From Rubrivirga sp. SAORIC476 (GTDB lineage: Bacteria; Bacteroidota; Rhodothermia; Rhodothermales; Rubricoccaceae), in the NCBI RefSeq assembly GCF_002283555.1, contig NZ_MVOI01000002.1, positions 337,501 to 401,500 on the forward strand: a stretch of DNA of 64,000 bases, given 5' to 3'. This document shows positions 42,791 through 60,576 of this stretch, piece by piece. The notes beneath the pieces are model-generated. The model had not been told where the DNA came from. It searched no databases and saw only the letters and a list, made by a program, of their open reading frames with translations. Positions within the stretch are counted from its first letter, which is position 1, and each line of letters starts with the position of its first letter. A program made the position numbers and the translations under genes.

Positions 42791-44316
42791 AGATCCGGGT
42801 ACAGCGGCAACCGCTCGACGCGGTGGAACGTGATCCCGAAGGGCACCTGCGGAGCCCGAACGGTCGCCTCGAAGCGAACCGCCCGCGTTGCCCGGTCCAC
42901 CTCGACGATGCGCCCGACCGGCCCGACCGGCGAGGCGACGGCCCCGGGCGCGAAGAGAATCGTTCCGGCCTCCGGGTGCTCGTCCACGTCCGAGACGATA
43001 CGAGAAAACGTCTCTGCACCGCGTTCGCGCCCGTACTCCCAGACCTGCTGGATCGTCCGCGCCTCCGCGTCGATGCGGTAGACGACGGCGCGGCTGTAGG
43101 TCCCCGGGAACTGGTACCCCCGGTTGTCGCCGTTGTCGAAGAGCGCGACGGACCCATCCGCGAGGATGGCGGGCGCGTGCTGGTACCACGACCACTCGAA
43201 CTCCGGGTGAGGGACCGCGCCATCGAGGACGGCGGCGTCCGTGATGGGCACCCCGGCGGCGTCGAGCGGCTGGAGGAGCTTGGCCGCCAGATCCGACCGC
43301 CACTCGCGGTGTGGCGCAAGGATCCAGACCACCTGGTTGGCGCGCGTGAGCTTGACAAGGCCCTGCGTGCGACCGGAGACCAGGATGGTGTCGTCGGTCG
43401 GGTCGTAGGCGAGCGCGTTGCCGTGGAACCAGTCGACATCGAGGTCGGCGAGGTCGGTCGGCCACGCGCGTCGCGTCGGGTCGAGCGACTGGCGCAGGTC
43501 CCAGACGGTCTCGACGGCGCCGATGGCACGGTCGATCTGGATGACGTGATCCTCGACCGTCGTCGTCCCCTGCCGGTTCACGGTGACGAGGAAGTCCCCG
43601 GACGGCAATTCCAGAACGTTGTGGTGGAACGTGAAGCCGGGCATCCCCCAGGACCGAAGTACCCGGCCAGCCATGTCCACCTCGTAGATCCGGTCCGTGT
43701 TGCCATCCCCGAAGTAGAGGTTGCCATTCGCGAGCCGCTCCACCCCGTTGTCGAAGAAGAGCCCTCCCAACGTGGCGTCGCCCGAGAAGTCCAGTGCCCA
43801 GCGGATAGCGCCCGTCACGTCGAAGGCGAAGGCCCGCTGCGGGGTCGCGCTTCCCGCATGCCCGAAGTAGCTCACAAGGGTCAGCCCCGGCTGGAGGGTC
43901 CCCGAGGGCGCCACATCGATGGTGACCTCCGGGAAGTCAGCCGGGAGGGCGGGCGCGACCACTGAGAGGTCTCGCGTGCCCAGCGAGGCGCCATCGGCGC
44001 CGAACAGCTCCAGCGTCACCGCAGTCGCCTCTCCGGGGTAGAGGCCGAGAATCGGAAGGGTGTGCCCACGCTCGACAGTGCCGAACCGGTGCCGGATCTC
44101 GGTGCCCGCGCCGCCCTTCCCCTCGACGGTCACCTCGACCGACACGGGGCGGCTCGTCGAGAGCAGCGCCTCGGCCGTCAGCGGCGCCCGGCCGCTTGGG
44201 TCGACGGACACAGAAAGCGACGTGATCAGCTCCTCCTCCATCGGGAGGGTTGGGGCAGCGCCGTCGCAGCCGCCGAGGAGCACGAGGAGCGCGATAAAAG
44301 GGGGTCTGAGATGCAC
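42787..44316 (-). CDS. Aryl-sulfate sulfotransferase family lipoprotein
   Basis: The 509-residue protein starts (GTG) with HLRPPFIALLVLLGGC, a lipobox signal, and an N-terminal Ig-like domain. A six-bladed propeller of the arylsulfotransferase (PF05935) type follows: GMPGFTFHHNVLELPSGDFL contains the expected catalytic His, with NRQGTTTVEDHVIQID and YQHAPAILADGSVALFDNGD later. The family moves sulfate between phenolic compounds in the periplasm. An ATG at 44394 would start inside the rpoC hairpin, so the GTG is preferred. It shares its stop tetranucleotide with the DUF3224 gene. Confidence 0.86.
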   Translation of the reverse strand: MHLRPPFIALLVLLGGCDGAAPTLPMEEELITSLSVSVDPSGRAPLTAEALLSTSRPVSVEVTVEGKGGAGTEIRHRFGTVERGHTLPILGLYPGEATAVTLELFGADGASLGTRDLSVVAPALPADFPEVTIDVAPSGTLQPGLTLVSYFGHAGSATPQRAFAFDVTGAIRWALDFSGDATLGGLFFDNGVERLANGNLYFGDGNTDRIYEVDMAGRVLRSWGMPGFTFHHNVLELPSGDFLVTVNRQGTTTVEDHVIQIDRAIGAVETVWDLRQSLDPTRRAWPTDLADLDVDWFHGNALAYDPTDDTILVSGRTQGLVKLTRANQVVWILAPHREWRSDLAAKLLQPLDAAGVPITDAAVLDGAVPHPEFEWSWYQHAPAILADGSVALFDNGDNRGYQFPGTYSRAVVYRIDAEARTIQQVWEYGRERGAETFSRIVSDVDEHPEAGTILFAPGAVASPVGPVGRIVEVDRATRAVRFEATVRAPQVPFGITFHRVERLPLYPDL

Positions 44317-44360
44317 CAGCAGCGAGGGGTGGGGCTCGCTACGATACGATGACCCCGCAC

Positions 44361-44386
44361 CCACCTCGGGGCGGTGACCGAGGGGG
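44361..44386. repeat. GC hairpin, member of CCTCGG-N8-CCGAGG family
   Basis: CCACCTCGG (44361-44369) and CCGAGGGGG (44378-44386) pair except for one A-G mismatch, around the 8-nt loop ggcggtga. It lies between the sulfotransferase start and the rpoC end. Confidence 0.55.
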
Positions 44387-44397
44387 ACCGACATGGC

Positions 44398-44430
44398 GAC
44401 GCCCCGGCCGCGCGAAGCAGCCGGGGCGTC
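44398..44430 (-). terminator. Hairpin after rpoC
   Basis: GACGCCCCGGC (44398-44408) and GCCGGGGCGTC (44420-44430) form a perfect 11-bp stem 22 nt past the rpoC stop. No T-run follows, so factor-dependent or hairpin-only termination is likely. Confidence 0.6.
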
Positions 44431-44452
44431 CGGTCGTCAGAGCCGTCGGGGA

Positions 44453-48823
<4,371 letters not shown>

Positions 48824-48866
48824 ATCTATAGACTAGGGTAGTTGAGTGTGGGGGTGTCGGGCGCGA

Positions 48867-48894
48867 TGCCGAGGCGGGGTGGCCCCCCTCGGCA
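48867..48894 (-). other. Hairpin in the rpoB-rpoC spacer
   Basis: TGCCGAGG (48867-48874) pairs with CCTCGGCA (48887-48894), with an inner GGGG/CCCC extension. It lies in the 88-bp spacer of an expected co-transcript, so it is more likely a pause, processing or partial-termination element than a true end. Confidence 0.4.
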
Positions 48895-48911
48895 CGCGCG
48901 TCGGCAGGCCC

Positions 48912-52775
<3,864 letters not shown>

Positions 52776-53099
52776 GGCGTACCCCTGGGGTGTGATGACC
52801 GCTGATGCGAGAGGGCCCGGCCGCGGCTCACGGGGAGCCGCCGGGCGGCGCCGACCGATGACTCGGCCGACGCGGGCATCCAGGGCCCCGCACGTGGCGG
52901 GACCACCGGACTGAACCGGGCGGCGGAACTCAGTGTTCCGTTCGATTCGTGTGCGGGACCGAGGAGGCCTCGGCGCGCAGGTCGGCCCGTCCGAAAACGG
53001 ATGGGGCCGGATGCCGCGAACGCCCGCCCTCCACACGGCAGTGCCGGGGAGAGCGGGCGAGACGCGACGACGCGGGCGACGCGAGCCGCCCGCGCGGAC
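52776..53099 (-). promoter_or_regulatory. rplL-rpoB spacer, 324 bp without a gene
   Basis: No credible coding frame was seen. It contains CCCATCCG-TTTT-CGGACGGG (near 52986-53005), a stem with one mismatch. A spacer of similar size between rplL and rpoB in other bacteria holds an attenuator or RNA-processing site, and the same may hold here (inference). Confidence 0.4.
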
Positions 53100-53474
53100 T
53101 TACTTGAGCTCGACCGAGGCGCCGGCGCCCTCGAGCTTGCCCTGGATCTCGGTCGCCTCGTCCTTCGAGACGCCCTCCTTGATCGGGGACGGCGCGTTGT
53201 CGACGAGCTCCTTGGCCTCCTTGAGGCCCAGGCCCGTGATGCCGCGGACCTCCTTGATGACGGCGATCTTGTTGCCGCCGATGCCGGCGAGGATCACGTC
53301 GAACTCGGTCTGCTCCTCCGCCTCGGCGCCAGCGGCGGCGGCGGGGCCCGCCACGACGGCGGCGGCGGCGGCCGGCTCGATGCCGTACTCGTCCTTGAGG
53401 ACCGTCAGCAGCTCGTTGGCCTCCTTGATGGTGAGGTTGACGAGGCTTTCGGCGATTGCGTTGATGTCTGCCAT
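53100..53474 (-). CDS. rplL: 50S ribosomal protein L7/L12
   Basis: The 124-residue protein has an N-terminal dimerisation helix ([20 protein letters not shown]), an Ala/Gly hinge ([20 protein letters not shown]) and the C-terminal factor-binding domain with KTEFDVIL-like KQTEFDV variant [20 protein letters not shown] and [20 protein letters not shown]. It forms the ribosomal stalk that recruits translation GTPases. Gene order and length are normal. The spacer from rplJ is 127 bp with a degenerate hairpin, which may set the higher stoichiometry of L7/L12. Confidence 0.97.
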   Translation of the reverse strand: MADINAIAESLVNLTIKEANELLTVLKDEYGIEPAAAAAVVAGPAAAAGAEAEEQTEFDVILAGIGGNKIAVIKEVRGITGLGLKEAKELVDNAPSPIKEGVSKDEATEIQGKLEGAGASVELK

Positions 53475-53601
53475 GGGTGTGGGGTGTTCCTGCGACGGTC
53501 TCGGCCCGGTCGGGCTGCGTCGCTGATTATGGATGAGGGTGTCCGTCCCGGCAGCGTGCCGAGGCGGGCGGAGTCAGCAGGGCCGGAACCGGCCCGAAGG
53601 C

Positions 53602-54132
53602 CTAGGCCTCCTCCTTCTCGGAGATCTGCTGGATGACGCTGGCGAGGCCAGAGCCCTGCGCGCCGAGGGCCGACGCGACGTTGGTGATGGGCGCCATGAG
53701 GAGGCCCAGGATGTCGCCGAGGAGCTCGTCCTTGCTCTTCAGCTTGGCCAGCTCGTCGAGCGAGCCGCCGCTGTAGATGGCGCCGTCGATGTAGGCGCCC
53801 TTGAAGCGGGGCACCTCGAGGTTGTTGTCCTCCAGGAACTTCTTGAGCACCTTGGCCGGGCCGGCCGGGTCGTTCGTGAACGCGACGGCCGTCGGGCCGT
53901 TGAGCTCGTCGAACAGCTCGTCGAAGCCCCCCCGCTTCTCCATCGCGCGACGGAGGAGGGTGTTCTTGAGGACCTTGTACTGGACGTCGGCCTCGCGGAA
54001 GGCGCGGCGGAGGCCCGTGGCCTGCTCGACCGTCAGGCCCTGGTAGTCGGTGAGGTAGACCGTGTTGGCACCATCGAGGGTCTCCTCGATGGCCCCGAGG
54101 GCCTCCTGCTTCTGCGCTTTAGTGAGCGGCAT
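53602..54132 (-). CDS. rplJ: 50S ribosomal protein L10
   Basis: The 176-residue protein has the L10 pattern: MPLTKAQKQEALGAIEETL, VYLTDYQGLTVEQATGLRRA, then VLKNTLLRRAMEKRG and GPTAVAFTNDPAGPAKVL, with a C-terminal helix that binds L7/L12 dimers. The start at ATG 54132 matches family N-termini; an in-frame ATG at 54177 is rejected because it adds unrelated residues. In E. coli the L10-L12 complex binds the rplJ leader to repress translation; the leader here is 91 nt and could do likewise (inference). Confidence 0.96.
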   Translation of the reverse strand: MPLTKAQKQEALGAIEETLDGANTVYLTDYQGLTVEQATGLRRAFREADVQYKVLKNTLLRRAMEKRGGFDELFDELNGPTAVAFTNDPAGPAKVLKKFLEDNNLEVPRFKGAYIDGAIYSGGSLDELAKLKSKDELLGDILGLLMAPITNVASALGAQGSGLASVIQQISEKEEA

Positions 54133-54223
54133 GTCGTGTGGCGTTGAACGTTGGAGAGTGGAAAGCTGAACGGCCATGCCGAAGGAATCCCTTCAGCGTC
54201 GCCCGTCCCACGATCCAACAGAC

Positions 54224-54946
54224 CTAGCGGGCGGTGGAGATGACGGCGGCGCGGTCGACCGGGACGGCCGGACCCATCGTGGTCGAGAGCGTGACGCTCT
54301 TGACGTAGAGGCCCTTGGCCGCGGCGGGACGCAAACGGACGATCTCCTTCAGGAAGGCGTCCGCGTTGTCGCGGATCTGGTTCTGCGAGAAGGACACATT
54401 GCCGATGGACGTGTGGATGATGCCCGCCTTGTCGACGCGGAAGTCGATCCGGCCCGCCTTGACCGCCTCGACGGCGTCGGCGAGGTCGTTCGTGACCGTG
54501 CCCGACTTGGGGTTCGGCATCAGGCCACGGGGGCCGAGCACGCGGCCGAGACGGCCGACCTGCGGCATCACGTCCGGCGACGCGATCAGCACGTCGAAGT
54601 CGGTGAAGCCCTCGTTCTGGATCTTGTCGACGAAGTCGTCGAGGCCGACCATGTCGGCGCCCGCGTCACGGGCCTCGGCCTGCTTGCCCTCGTTGGTCAG
54701 GACCAGCACGCGGACGGTCTTGCCGGTGCCGTGCGGGAGCGCGACCGAGCCGCGGACCATCTGGTCGGCGTGGCGGGGGTCGACGCCGAGACGGACGTCG
54801 ATATCGACGGACTCCTCGAACTTGGCGCCGCTGGTCTTCTTGACCAGCTCGGCGGCGGTGTCGAGCGAGAGCGCGCCTCCGGCCTCCTCGGTCGCCGCAG
54901 CGACGAGCTCGGCGGCCTGGCGGTAACGCTTGCCTTTCTTTGCCAT
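54224..54946 (-). CDS. rplA: 50S ribosomal protein L1
   Basis: The 240-residue protein shows L1 signatures: [18 protein letters not shown], then [39 protein letters not shown] and [18 protein letters not shown]. It binds 23S rRNA at the L1 stalk and often acts as a translational repressor of rplK-rplA. It lies 104 bp after rplK. Length is normal (about 230-240). Confidence 0.97.
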   Translation of the reverse strand: MAKKGKRYRQAAELVAAATEEAGGALSLDTAAELVKKTSGAKFEESVDIDVRLGVDPRHADQMVRGSVALPHGTGKTVRVLVLTNEGKQAEARDAGADMVGLDDFVDKIQNEGFTDFDVLIASPDVMPQVGRLGRVLGPRGLMPNPKSGTVTNDLADAVEAVKAGRIDFRVDKAGIIHTSIGNVSFSQNQIRDNADAFLKEIVRLRPAAAKGLYVKSVTLSTTMGPAVPVDRAAVISTAR

Positions 54947-55050
54947 GGGTTTCTTGGATGTGCGGTGCGAACGCCAGCGTCGGCTGGCTCCCGCTTGTGA
55001 GTTCAGCGCTCAGAGTCCGTCGGATCGACCTCCGAACCCCGAAGCCGTGA

Positions 55051-55491
55051 CTAGTCGACGATCGGAGCGCCCGTGACCGTGAGGCCCATCGAGCGGGCCG
55101 TGCCCGCGATCATGCGGGCGGCGTTGTCGAGGTCGGTCGCGTTGAGGTCCTCGATCTTCTGCTGGGCGATGTCCCGGCACTGATCCCAGGTCACCTTGCC
55201 GACCTTCTCGCGGAGCGGGTCGCCGGCGCCCTTCTGGACCTTGGCCGCCATCTTCAGCAGCACGGCCGCCGGGGGGCTCTTGGTGACGAACGTGAAGCTC
55301 TTGTCGCCGTAGACCGTGATGACCACCGGGATCACGAGGCCCATCTTCTCCTGCGTCGCGGCGTTGAACGCCTTGCAGAACTCCATGATGTTGACGCCCT
55401 TCTGGCCGAGCGCCGGGCCGATCGGCGGCGCGGGCGATGCCTGCCCGGCCTTGATCTGCAGCTTGATGTAGCCGTCGATTTTCTTTGCCAT
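55051..55491 (-). CDS. rplK: 50S ribosomal protein L11
   Basis: The 146-residue protein begins [20 protein letters not shown] and has [20 protein letters not shown] and the C-terminal [12 protein letters not shown] rRNA-binding region. L11 supports the GTPase-associated centre and the stringent response. In nearly all bacteria nusG lies directly upstream; here a 7.3-kb block with three genes intervenes, so rplK needs its own promoter, probably within 55492-55650. A T6 stretch on the coding strand lies at 55593-55588. Confidence 0.97.
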   Translation of the reverse strand: MAKKIDGYIKLQIKAGQASPAPPIGPALGQKGVNIMEFCKAFNAATQEKMGLVIPVVITVYGDKSFTFVTKSPPAAVLLKMAAKVQKGAGDPLREKVGKVTWDQCRDIAQQKIEDLNATDLDNAARMIAGTARSMGLTVTGAPIVD

Positions 55492-55651
55492 ATCGGGGTG
55501 CGGTGCAAACGCCGGGGTCTCCGGCTCCCGCGCAAGTGAGACTACGCCGGGGCGTAGCGGATCGAGAAGGTACCGGCGCCCCGATCTAAAAAACGCCCTC
55601 TCGGCAGGCTTCGCCCGCGTTTCACCCCACGTCCGCCGTGTCCCTACGGAC

Positions 55652-55681
55652 GCCCTCGGCAGGGACTCCCCTGCCGAGGGC
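55652..55681 (-). terminator. Strong hairpin after the 1373-residue T9SS gene
   Basis: GCCCTCGGCAGGG (55652-55664) and CCCTGCCGAGGGC (55669-55681) form a perfect 13-bp stem with a 4-nt loop, 8 nt past the stop codon and before rplK. It probably separates the two transcription units, although no T-run follows directly. Confidence 0.65.
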
Positions 55682-55689
55682 CCCGCGCC

Positions 55690-58600
55690 TCACCGGACCA
55701 CCGAGATCCGCTGCGTGGCCTCCTGGCCGCCGCCCTCGGCGCGGACGACGTAGAGGCCCGACGCCAGCCCCGACGCGTCCCATCGGAGAGCCTGCCACCC
55801 CGCGGCGAGGGGGCCGTCCACCACGACGGCCACCTCGCGGCCCCGCAGGTCGTACACCGTCACGCGGACGGCCCCGGCCTGCGGGACGCCGACCTGCAGC
55901 ACCACCGGGCCGCGCGTCGGGTTGGGGTACGGCGACGCTAGCGCCAGCTCCGTCGGCAGCGACGACTCGCCCTCCGCGGCCACCTGGCCCGCCACGAACG
56001 TCAGCTCCGCGACCGTTTTCGGCGCCTCGGCGTTGCCGACGCGGTCGGTCGCCAGCGCGAACACGCCGTACGTCGTGCCGAGCACCGTCTGGAAGACGAC
56101 CTCGTCGCCCCCCTCCACCGTCGCCACCTTCTCGAACGGGCCGCCGTTGGCCTGTGCGAACAGGTCGTAGCGCCCGACGCCCGACCCGCCGTCGGTGCCC
56201 TCGAAGCGGACGACGGTCAGCGTGTCGGCCGCGCCGGGGTCGGCGGAGACGACCGCGCTCACCGGCGACGACAGGTCGAGCGTGTTCGCCCAGACCCCGG
56301 TGTCGATCAGTTCGTTGCGGTCGAACCGGATGTCGGCCCGGTTGCCAATCGTCGTGCCATCGGGCAGCCCCGGCTTCGCGGCGATGGTGAACGTGACGCT
56401 CCCCTCCCCTTCGCCATTGGCCCCGTTGGGCGGCAGGAAGCCCGCCTCGGCCGACGTGCGCAAGGTGTAGTCCGTCGGGTCGAGGTCCGACATCTGCCAC
56501 ATCACCACGCCGGTCTCCACGTCCAGCGCCGCGTCGAGGCGGACGAGCGAGGGCTCGCTCGGGCGCCGGTCCCAGTACGTCGTCCAGGCCGCCAGGCCCG
56601 CCGGGGCGGTGAACGACGTGTCCGGGAGGACGAAGGTGCCGAGCGAGAACGTCGACAGGTCCAGCGTCGCCACGTCGAGCGTGTCGGTGATGGTCACTTC
56701 CACCGCCGAGGCGGTCGCCGTCGACAGGTTCTCGAACGAGATGACGTACGGGATGCGTCCGAACGACGCCACGTAGCGCTCCGGCCTGATCCCGATGTGC
56801 CCGGTCTTCTCGTTCGGGTCGAACGACCAGAACTGGGCCAGCCCGAGCCAGTCGCTGACGATGTATCTGGAGCAGTCGGAGCAGTTCTTCGCCAGCTGGG
56901 CGATTCCGGCGAGCTTGTTGATCGACGTAAACAGCTCGTAGAGGGTGAAGCCCGCCGCGATCACCTGACCGCCCGGAAGGGCGATGGCCCCACAGGAGAC
57001 GGCCGTTTCGATCAACTGCGCGCCCAGGGAGTAGCCGGAAATCACGGCGCCCTCCCCCGTCGTCGCGGCCAGCGCAGCGTTGCCGAACGCGATGGCGGTC
57101 TTGAACGCATCGCCGATGCACGAGTCGGGCAGCAGTTCGCTGAAGAGCCCCTGCAGGCACGACACGCAGGCCGCGAGCCCTTCATTGACGGCCGCCTCAC
57201 TCCGCGACGCGTCGCACACGACCGCGAAGTCGCCGGTCTGGACGAGCCCCTCCCCCGTCAGCGCGTCCCAGTCGAGCGTGTTGAGCGGCCGGCCGGCGCT
57301 CGCCGACCAATTGTCGTTGGCCATGGGCGCCGTCGCGGCGACGGACAGCAGCAGCTCGCCCGACGATCCGGCCGGGATGACCGGGATGTAGAACACGGCG
57401 ATGCGCGCGTCCATCGGGGTCACCGTGGGACAGGGCGCACCGGCGGGCGACGTGGGCGGGCAGATCTCGGCCGGCTGGATGGTCTCGCGGATCCAGATCA
57501 AGTCCTGGTCGATCTCGTTCTCGAGGACCGGGTTGTAGAACTCGTTCTGGACCGTCACCTCCGTCGACCACGGGAAGGCAACGCGGATCGGGACCATCAC
57601 GGCGTCGGAGTTGCCGTCGTTGCCGTAGACCACGCGCAAGGTCCGCGGGAAGCCGACGCGGAGCGAGTTGTTGATCATCGAGGTCCAGACCTGGACCGTC
57701 GGCTCGACGGCCTCCACCACGAGCGCGCCTTGCAGCGTTGACGACGCGCCGCCCGAGGTGACGGTGAGGGCGTACGTGCCGGGCGGCGCGCCTTCCAGGT
57801 CGAACGCGGCGCGCAGGCGGGCCCCGTTCTCGAACGCGCGTGTCACGTCCGCGGTCAACGTGCTCGGGCCGGAGAGCGTCGCGACGGCGTCGTCGCCGAA
57901 GCCCTGGCCGAGCACGACGAGCGTCGCGGGCGCCTGGTTGGAGGCCCGCTGCGGGCGGCTGCTCGCGATGCCGACGCCCGCCCCGGCCCCGTTCGACTGG
58001 ATCTCGAAGCGCCAGCCGAGCCCGGCCTGATTGGAAACGCCGAGTCCATTCGCTAGACCTGGGACCTGGCCTGGCGACGCGATCTGACAGTTTTCGTTCA
58101 GCTCCGTCGGGAAATTGGTGCACGAAAGCCTGATGTCCCCTTGTTCGATTTCCGCCTCGGCCACCGCGTCGTCGATGGGCGTCAGCGTGATCTCACGGAC
58201 CTGCAGCGTGTCGGCAAGGTTTGAACTGGCGCCCCAGCGGTACGAGCCGGGGGGCGTCGAAAGCGTGTAGTCGAGGTAGTGAACCGGGGTGCCCGAAGTC
58301 TGGAGCAACGGCCTCGCCGTCTCATCATGAGGGCCATAGCGGTAGGCGCGAATGCGACCGGGGTTGCGCCCCTGCTCGGCGATGTCGTCGTCCAGCACCT
58401 CGAAATCGAAAATGGCTGTGTTCACCACGTTGTGCGTCCGGCACGTCTCCAGACCCGCCTGCTGGGCGCACACCTGGTTGTGGAACCCGTTCCCCGCCAC
58501 CCCCGGGCCCGGACGGGCCGCCCAGATCCGGTTCGTGAAGTGGTTGATACTCGGAACAGACGTCGGGACTGCCCCGCGCTCGTAGCTCCAGGTGTCTACG

Positions 58601-59811
58601 ACGTACGAGATCACGTTCCCGTCGGCATCGAGCAGGCGCGGCGCGAGATTGACCCGACGGCCGAACCACAGCATCACGTCGCGCTGGATCAACAGCCGGG
58701 CCGGCTCCGGGACCGGCTCCGCGTCCGCCCAGTCGAAGAAGGGTCGCGCGCCGTGCTGGTAGACCGCTTCGAGGTCAAGCACGAGGGCGTCGTTGGCCAG
58801 GCGGCGCACCTCGACCCAGTGGTTGCCGGGGTGCTGGTACTTCAGGTAGCCGACCGACCGACCGTCGGGCGAGAGCTGATACGAGTCGTAGCTCACGTCG
58901 GCCAGTTCGGACACCTCGTGGAGAATCTCGCCCGAGGTCACGCTCACGACCGACACACGCCGGGCGAGGGAACTGCCAGCGCCCACGCGACGAGTGGGCC
59001 AGCTGAACAGAATGCGGTCGGCCTTCCAGTCGAGGGCGATCTCAGTCGGAAACCAGTCCTCGTCGAACCCGCGGTTGAGCGGGCCAAACACGACGCGGTC
59101 GGTCGCGCCGTCGACGGACACGGCGCGGAGGGCCAGTTCGCACGTGGCATCGGACCCCGTGCCCACCTCCATCCAGCCGAGGTAGGCGATCTCTGAGCCG
59201 TCGGGGCTGAACGAGGCCCGCGCGGCGCCCTGCTCGCAGGCCGTGAGCGGCGCGAAGGGGAACGCCGTCGGCTCCGCGCTGCCGTCCGACGGGACGGTCC
59301 ACAACGTGTCGGGGGTGAACTGAGCCACGGTGTAGAGCACCGTCTGCCCGTCCGGCGAGATGTCGGGGCGGGCGCGGGCGCTGGCCAGCGTGGAGCTCAG
59401 CCGAATCGGATCGGTCAGCACGGTGATGTTGCGCCCGTCCCGGTCCACGGCCATCACCTGCACGTCGCCCTGATCGGGTCCGAACCAGTCGGCGACAAAC
59501 GCCAGCCGGCCCTGCGTGGAGAGGGCCGGGTTGTACGAGGCGTGATGCAGGATTCCAAACCCACTCTGGGGCCGGACGTAGGTGCCGAGCGTGTCCGCCC
59601 CCCCCCCTGTCCCCAAGCCGAGCGACTGGTAGGTGTTGATGGTGACACCGACCCGGTGGAGCGCCGCGGCGTCCGGGTTGAACAGCGAGATGGCGTTGCC
59701 CGCCGGCGCCGGGCCGGTCGGGCCGAGCATGACGCCGTCCAGAACAGGCTGGGCGGCGAGCGGGAAGGCGAGGGCGACCGCCAGCGCGGCGAGCAGGAGC
59801 GAACGGGGCAT
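55690..59811 (-). CDS. Very large cell-surface protein with propeller, DPNEK domain and T9SS sorting domain
   Basis: The 1373-residue product has a signal peptide (MPRSLLLAALAVALAFPLAA) and a TolB/PD40-like propeller with repeats such as ARPDISPDGQTVLYTV and ASFSPDGSEIAYLGWM (about 130-350). A TIG-like segment comes next (ATLVVLGQGFGDDAVATLSG). A Cys-rich, helical insert with seven Cys lies at about 865-980, followed by a DPNEK-type domain (SFDPNEKTGHIGI) with a DUF11-like strand ITDTLDVATLDLSTFSLGTF. The T9SS tail (ASPYPNPTRGPVVLQVGVPQ ... ISVVR) closes it. It would be exported and attached to the cell surface. It stands back to back with the ECF sigma-kinase pair. Confidence 0.86.
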   Translation of the reverse strand: MPRSLLLAALAVALAFPLAAQPVLDGVMLGPTGPAPAGNAISLFNPDAAALHRVGVTINTYQSLGLGTGGGADTLGTYVRPQSGFGILHHASYNPALSTQGRLAFVADWFGPDQGDVQVMAVDRDGRNITVLTDPIRLSSTLASARARPDISPDGQTVLYTVAQFTPDTLWTVPSDGSAEPTAFPFAPLTACEQGAARASFSPDGSEIAYLGWMEVGTGSDATCELALRAVSVDGATDRVVFGPLNRGFDEDWFPTEIALDWKADRILFSWPTRRVGAGSSLARRVSVVSVTSGEILHEVSELADVSYDSYQLSPDGRSVGYLKYQHPGNHWVEVRRLANDALVLDLEAVYQHGARPFFDWADAEPVPEPARLLIQRDVMLWFGRRVNLAPRLLDADGNVISYVVDTWSYERGAVPTSVPSINHFTNRIWAARPGPGVAGNGFHNQVCAQQAGLETCRTHNVVNTAIFDFEVLDDDIAEQGRNPGRIRAYRYGPHDETARPLLQTSGTPVHYLDYTLSTPPGSYRWGASSNLADTLQVREITLTPIDDAVAEAEIEQGDIRLSCTNFPTELNENCQIASPGQVPGLANGLGVSNQAGLGWRFEIQSNGAGAGVGIASSRPQRASNQAPATLVVLGQGFGDDAVATLSGPSTLTADVTRAFENGARLRAAFDLEGAPPGTYALTVTSGGASSTLQGALVVEAVEPTVQVWTSMINNSLRVGFPRTLRVVYGNDGNSDAVMVPIRVAFPWSTEVTVQNEFYNPVLENEIDQDLIWIRETIQPAEICPPTSPAGAPCPTVTPMDARIAVFYIPVIPAGSSGELLLSVAATAPMANDNWSASAGRPLNTLDWDALTGEGLVQTGDFAVVCDASRSEAAVNEGLAACVSCLQGLFSELLPDSCIGDAFKTAIAFGNAALAATTGEGAVISGYSLGAQLIETAVSCGAIALPGGQVIAAGFTLYELFTSINKLAGIAQLAKNCSDCSRYIVSDWLGLAQFWSFDPNEKTGHIGIRPERYVASFGRIPYVISFENLSTATASAVEVTITDTLDVATLDLSTFSLGTFVLPDTSFTAPAGLAAWTTYWDRRPSEPSLVRLDAALDVETGVVMWQMSDLDPTDYTLRTSAEAGFLPPNGANGEGEGSVTFTIAAKPGLPDGTTIGNRADIRFDRNELIDTGVWANTLDLSSPVSAVVSADPGAADTLTVVRFEGTDGGSGVGRYDLFAQANGGPFEKVATVEGGDEVVFQTVLGTTYGVFALATDRVGNAEAPKTVAELTFVAGQVAAEGESSLPTELALASPYPNPTRGPVVLQVGVPQAGAVRVTVYDLRGREVAVVVDGPLAAGWQALRWDASGLASGLYVVRAEGGGQEATQRISVVR

Positions 59812-59908
59812 CGGGGAGAAAAGGGGGCCTACCCCTGAACCGGATTCCGCGCGCGGACTGGACCATGCGCCCGTCACATCCTCCGTTACGTAGTTCCAGG
59901 GACTTGCG

Positions 59909-59916
59909 TACGTTTC
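59909..59916 (+). promoter_or_regulatory. -7-like promoter element for the ECF sigma gene
   Basis: TACGTTTC, 17 nt before the GTG start, in the 122-bp divergent spacer shared with the surface-protein gene. Confidence 0.35.
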
Positions 59917-59933
59917 GCCGATCCCGGACGCCT

Positions 59934-60515
59934 GTGACTCCGCCCGACGCTCTGCTCCTAACCCGCACCCGCACCGGCGACGCCGATGCGCTGGACGAGC
60001 TTGTGGGCCGGATGTACGACGAGATGCGCCGTGTCGCCCAGGCCCAGCGCCGACGCCTCGGCGCGTCCGACACGCTCAACACGACGGCCGTCGTCCACGA
60101 GGCGTACGCCAAGCTCGACGGCCGCACGGCTGCCCCGTCGTATGCCGACGCAGGCCACTTCCTCGCCGTCGCCTCGCGGGCCATGCGCGACGTGATCGTG
60201 GACTATGCCCGTGCGCAGTGCGCCGACAAGCGCGGCGGGCCGGGCCGCCCCGTGTCGCTGGACGGCCTCGCGACGCAGGCGCTCTCCGCCAGTCTCGACC
60301 CTGTGGAAGTCCTGGGCGTCGACCACGCACTCGCCGAGTTGGAGCGGATCGACCCGCTGGCGGCCCGCGTGACCGAGCTCCGTTACTTCGCCGGGCTCAC
60401 CATCGCCGAGACGGCCGACGCGCTCGGCACCTCGCCGATGACCGTCAAGCGCCGCTGGACGCTGGCTCGCGCCTGGCTCTACGAGCGGCTCGCCGACGCC
60501 CCCGTCCTGGCCTGA
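59934..60515 (+). CDS. ECF-type RNA polymerase sigma factor (PF07638-like)
   Basis: The 193-residue protein has region 2 (LVGRMYDEMRRVAQAQRRRL, DTLNTTAVVHEAYAKL and GHFLAVASRAMRDVIVDYAR) and region 4 with a helix-turn-helix (TIAETADALGTSPMTVKRRW). The DTLNTTAVVHEAYAKL block is characteristic of the ECF sigma factors paired with Ser/Thr kinases in Acidobacteria, Planctomycetes and Rhodothermota. It would redirect RNA polymerase to its own promoters. The GTG start is chosen because it directly precedes the conserved region. The kinase gene follows after 61 bp, so phosphorylation may replace an anti-sigma factor (inference). Confidence 0.9.
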   Translation: MTPPDALLLTRTRTGDADALDELVGRMYDEMRRVAQAQRRRLGASDTLNTTAVVHEAYAKLDGRTAAPSYADAGHFLAVASRAMRDVIVDYARAQCADKRGGPGRPVSLDGLATQALSASLDPVEVLGVDHALAELERIDPLAARVTELRYFAGLTIAETADALGTSPMTVKRRWTLARAWLYERLADAPVLA

Positions 60516-60576
60516 CGCCCCGGCGTGGTCCGCGGCGGGCCTCGTTTCCGGTACAGAGGGGAGCCCCTCCCGCCCG

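Noticed and set aside
48867..48894. rpoB-rpoC hairpin as a full terminator
   Set aside because: rpoC has no separate promoter-like motif in the 88-bp spacer and the genes are universally co-transcribed, so complete termination is unlikely.
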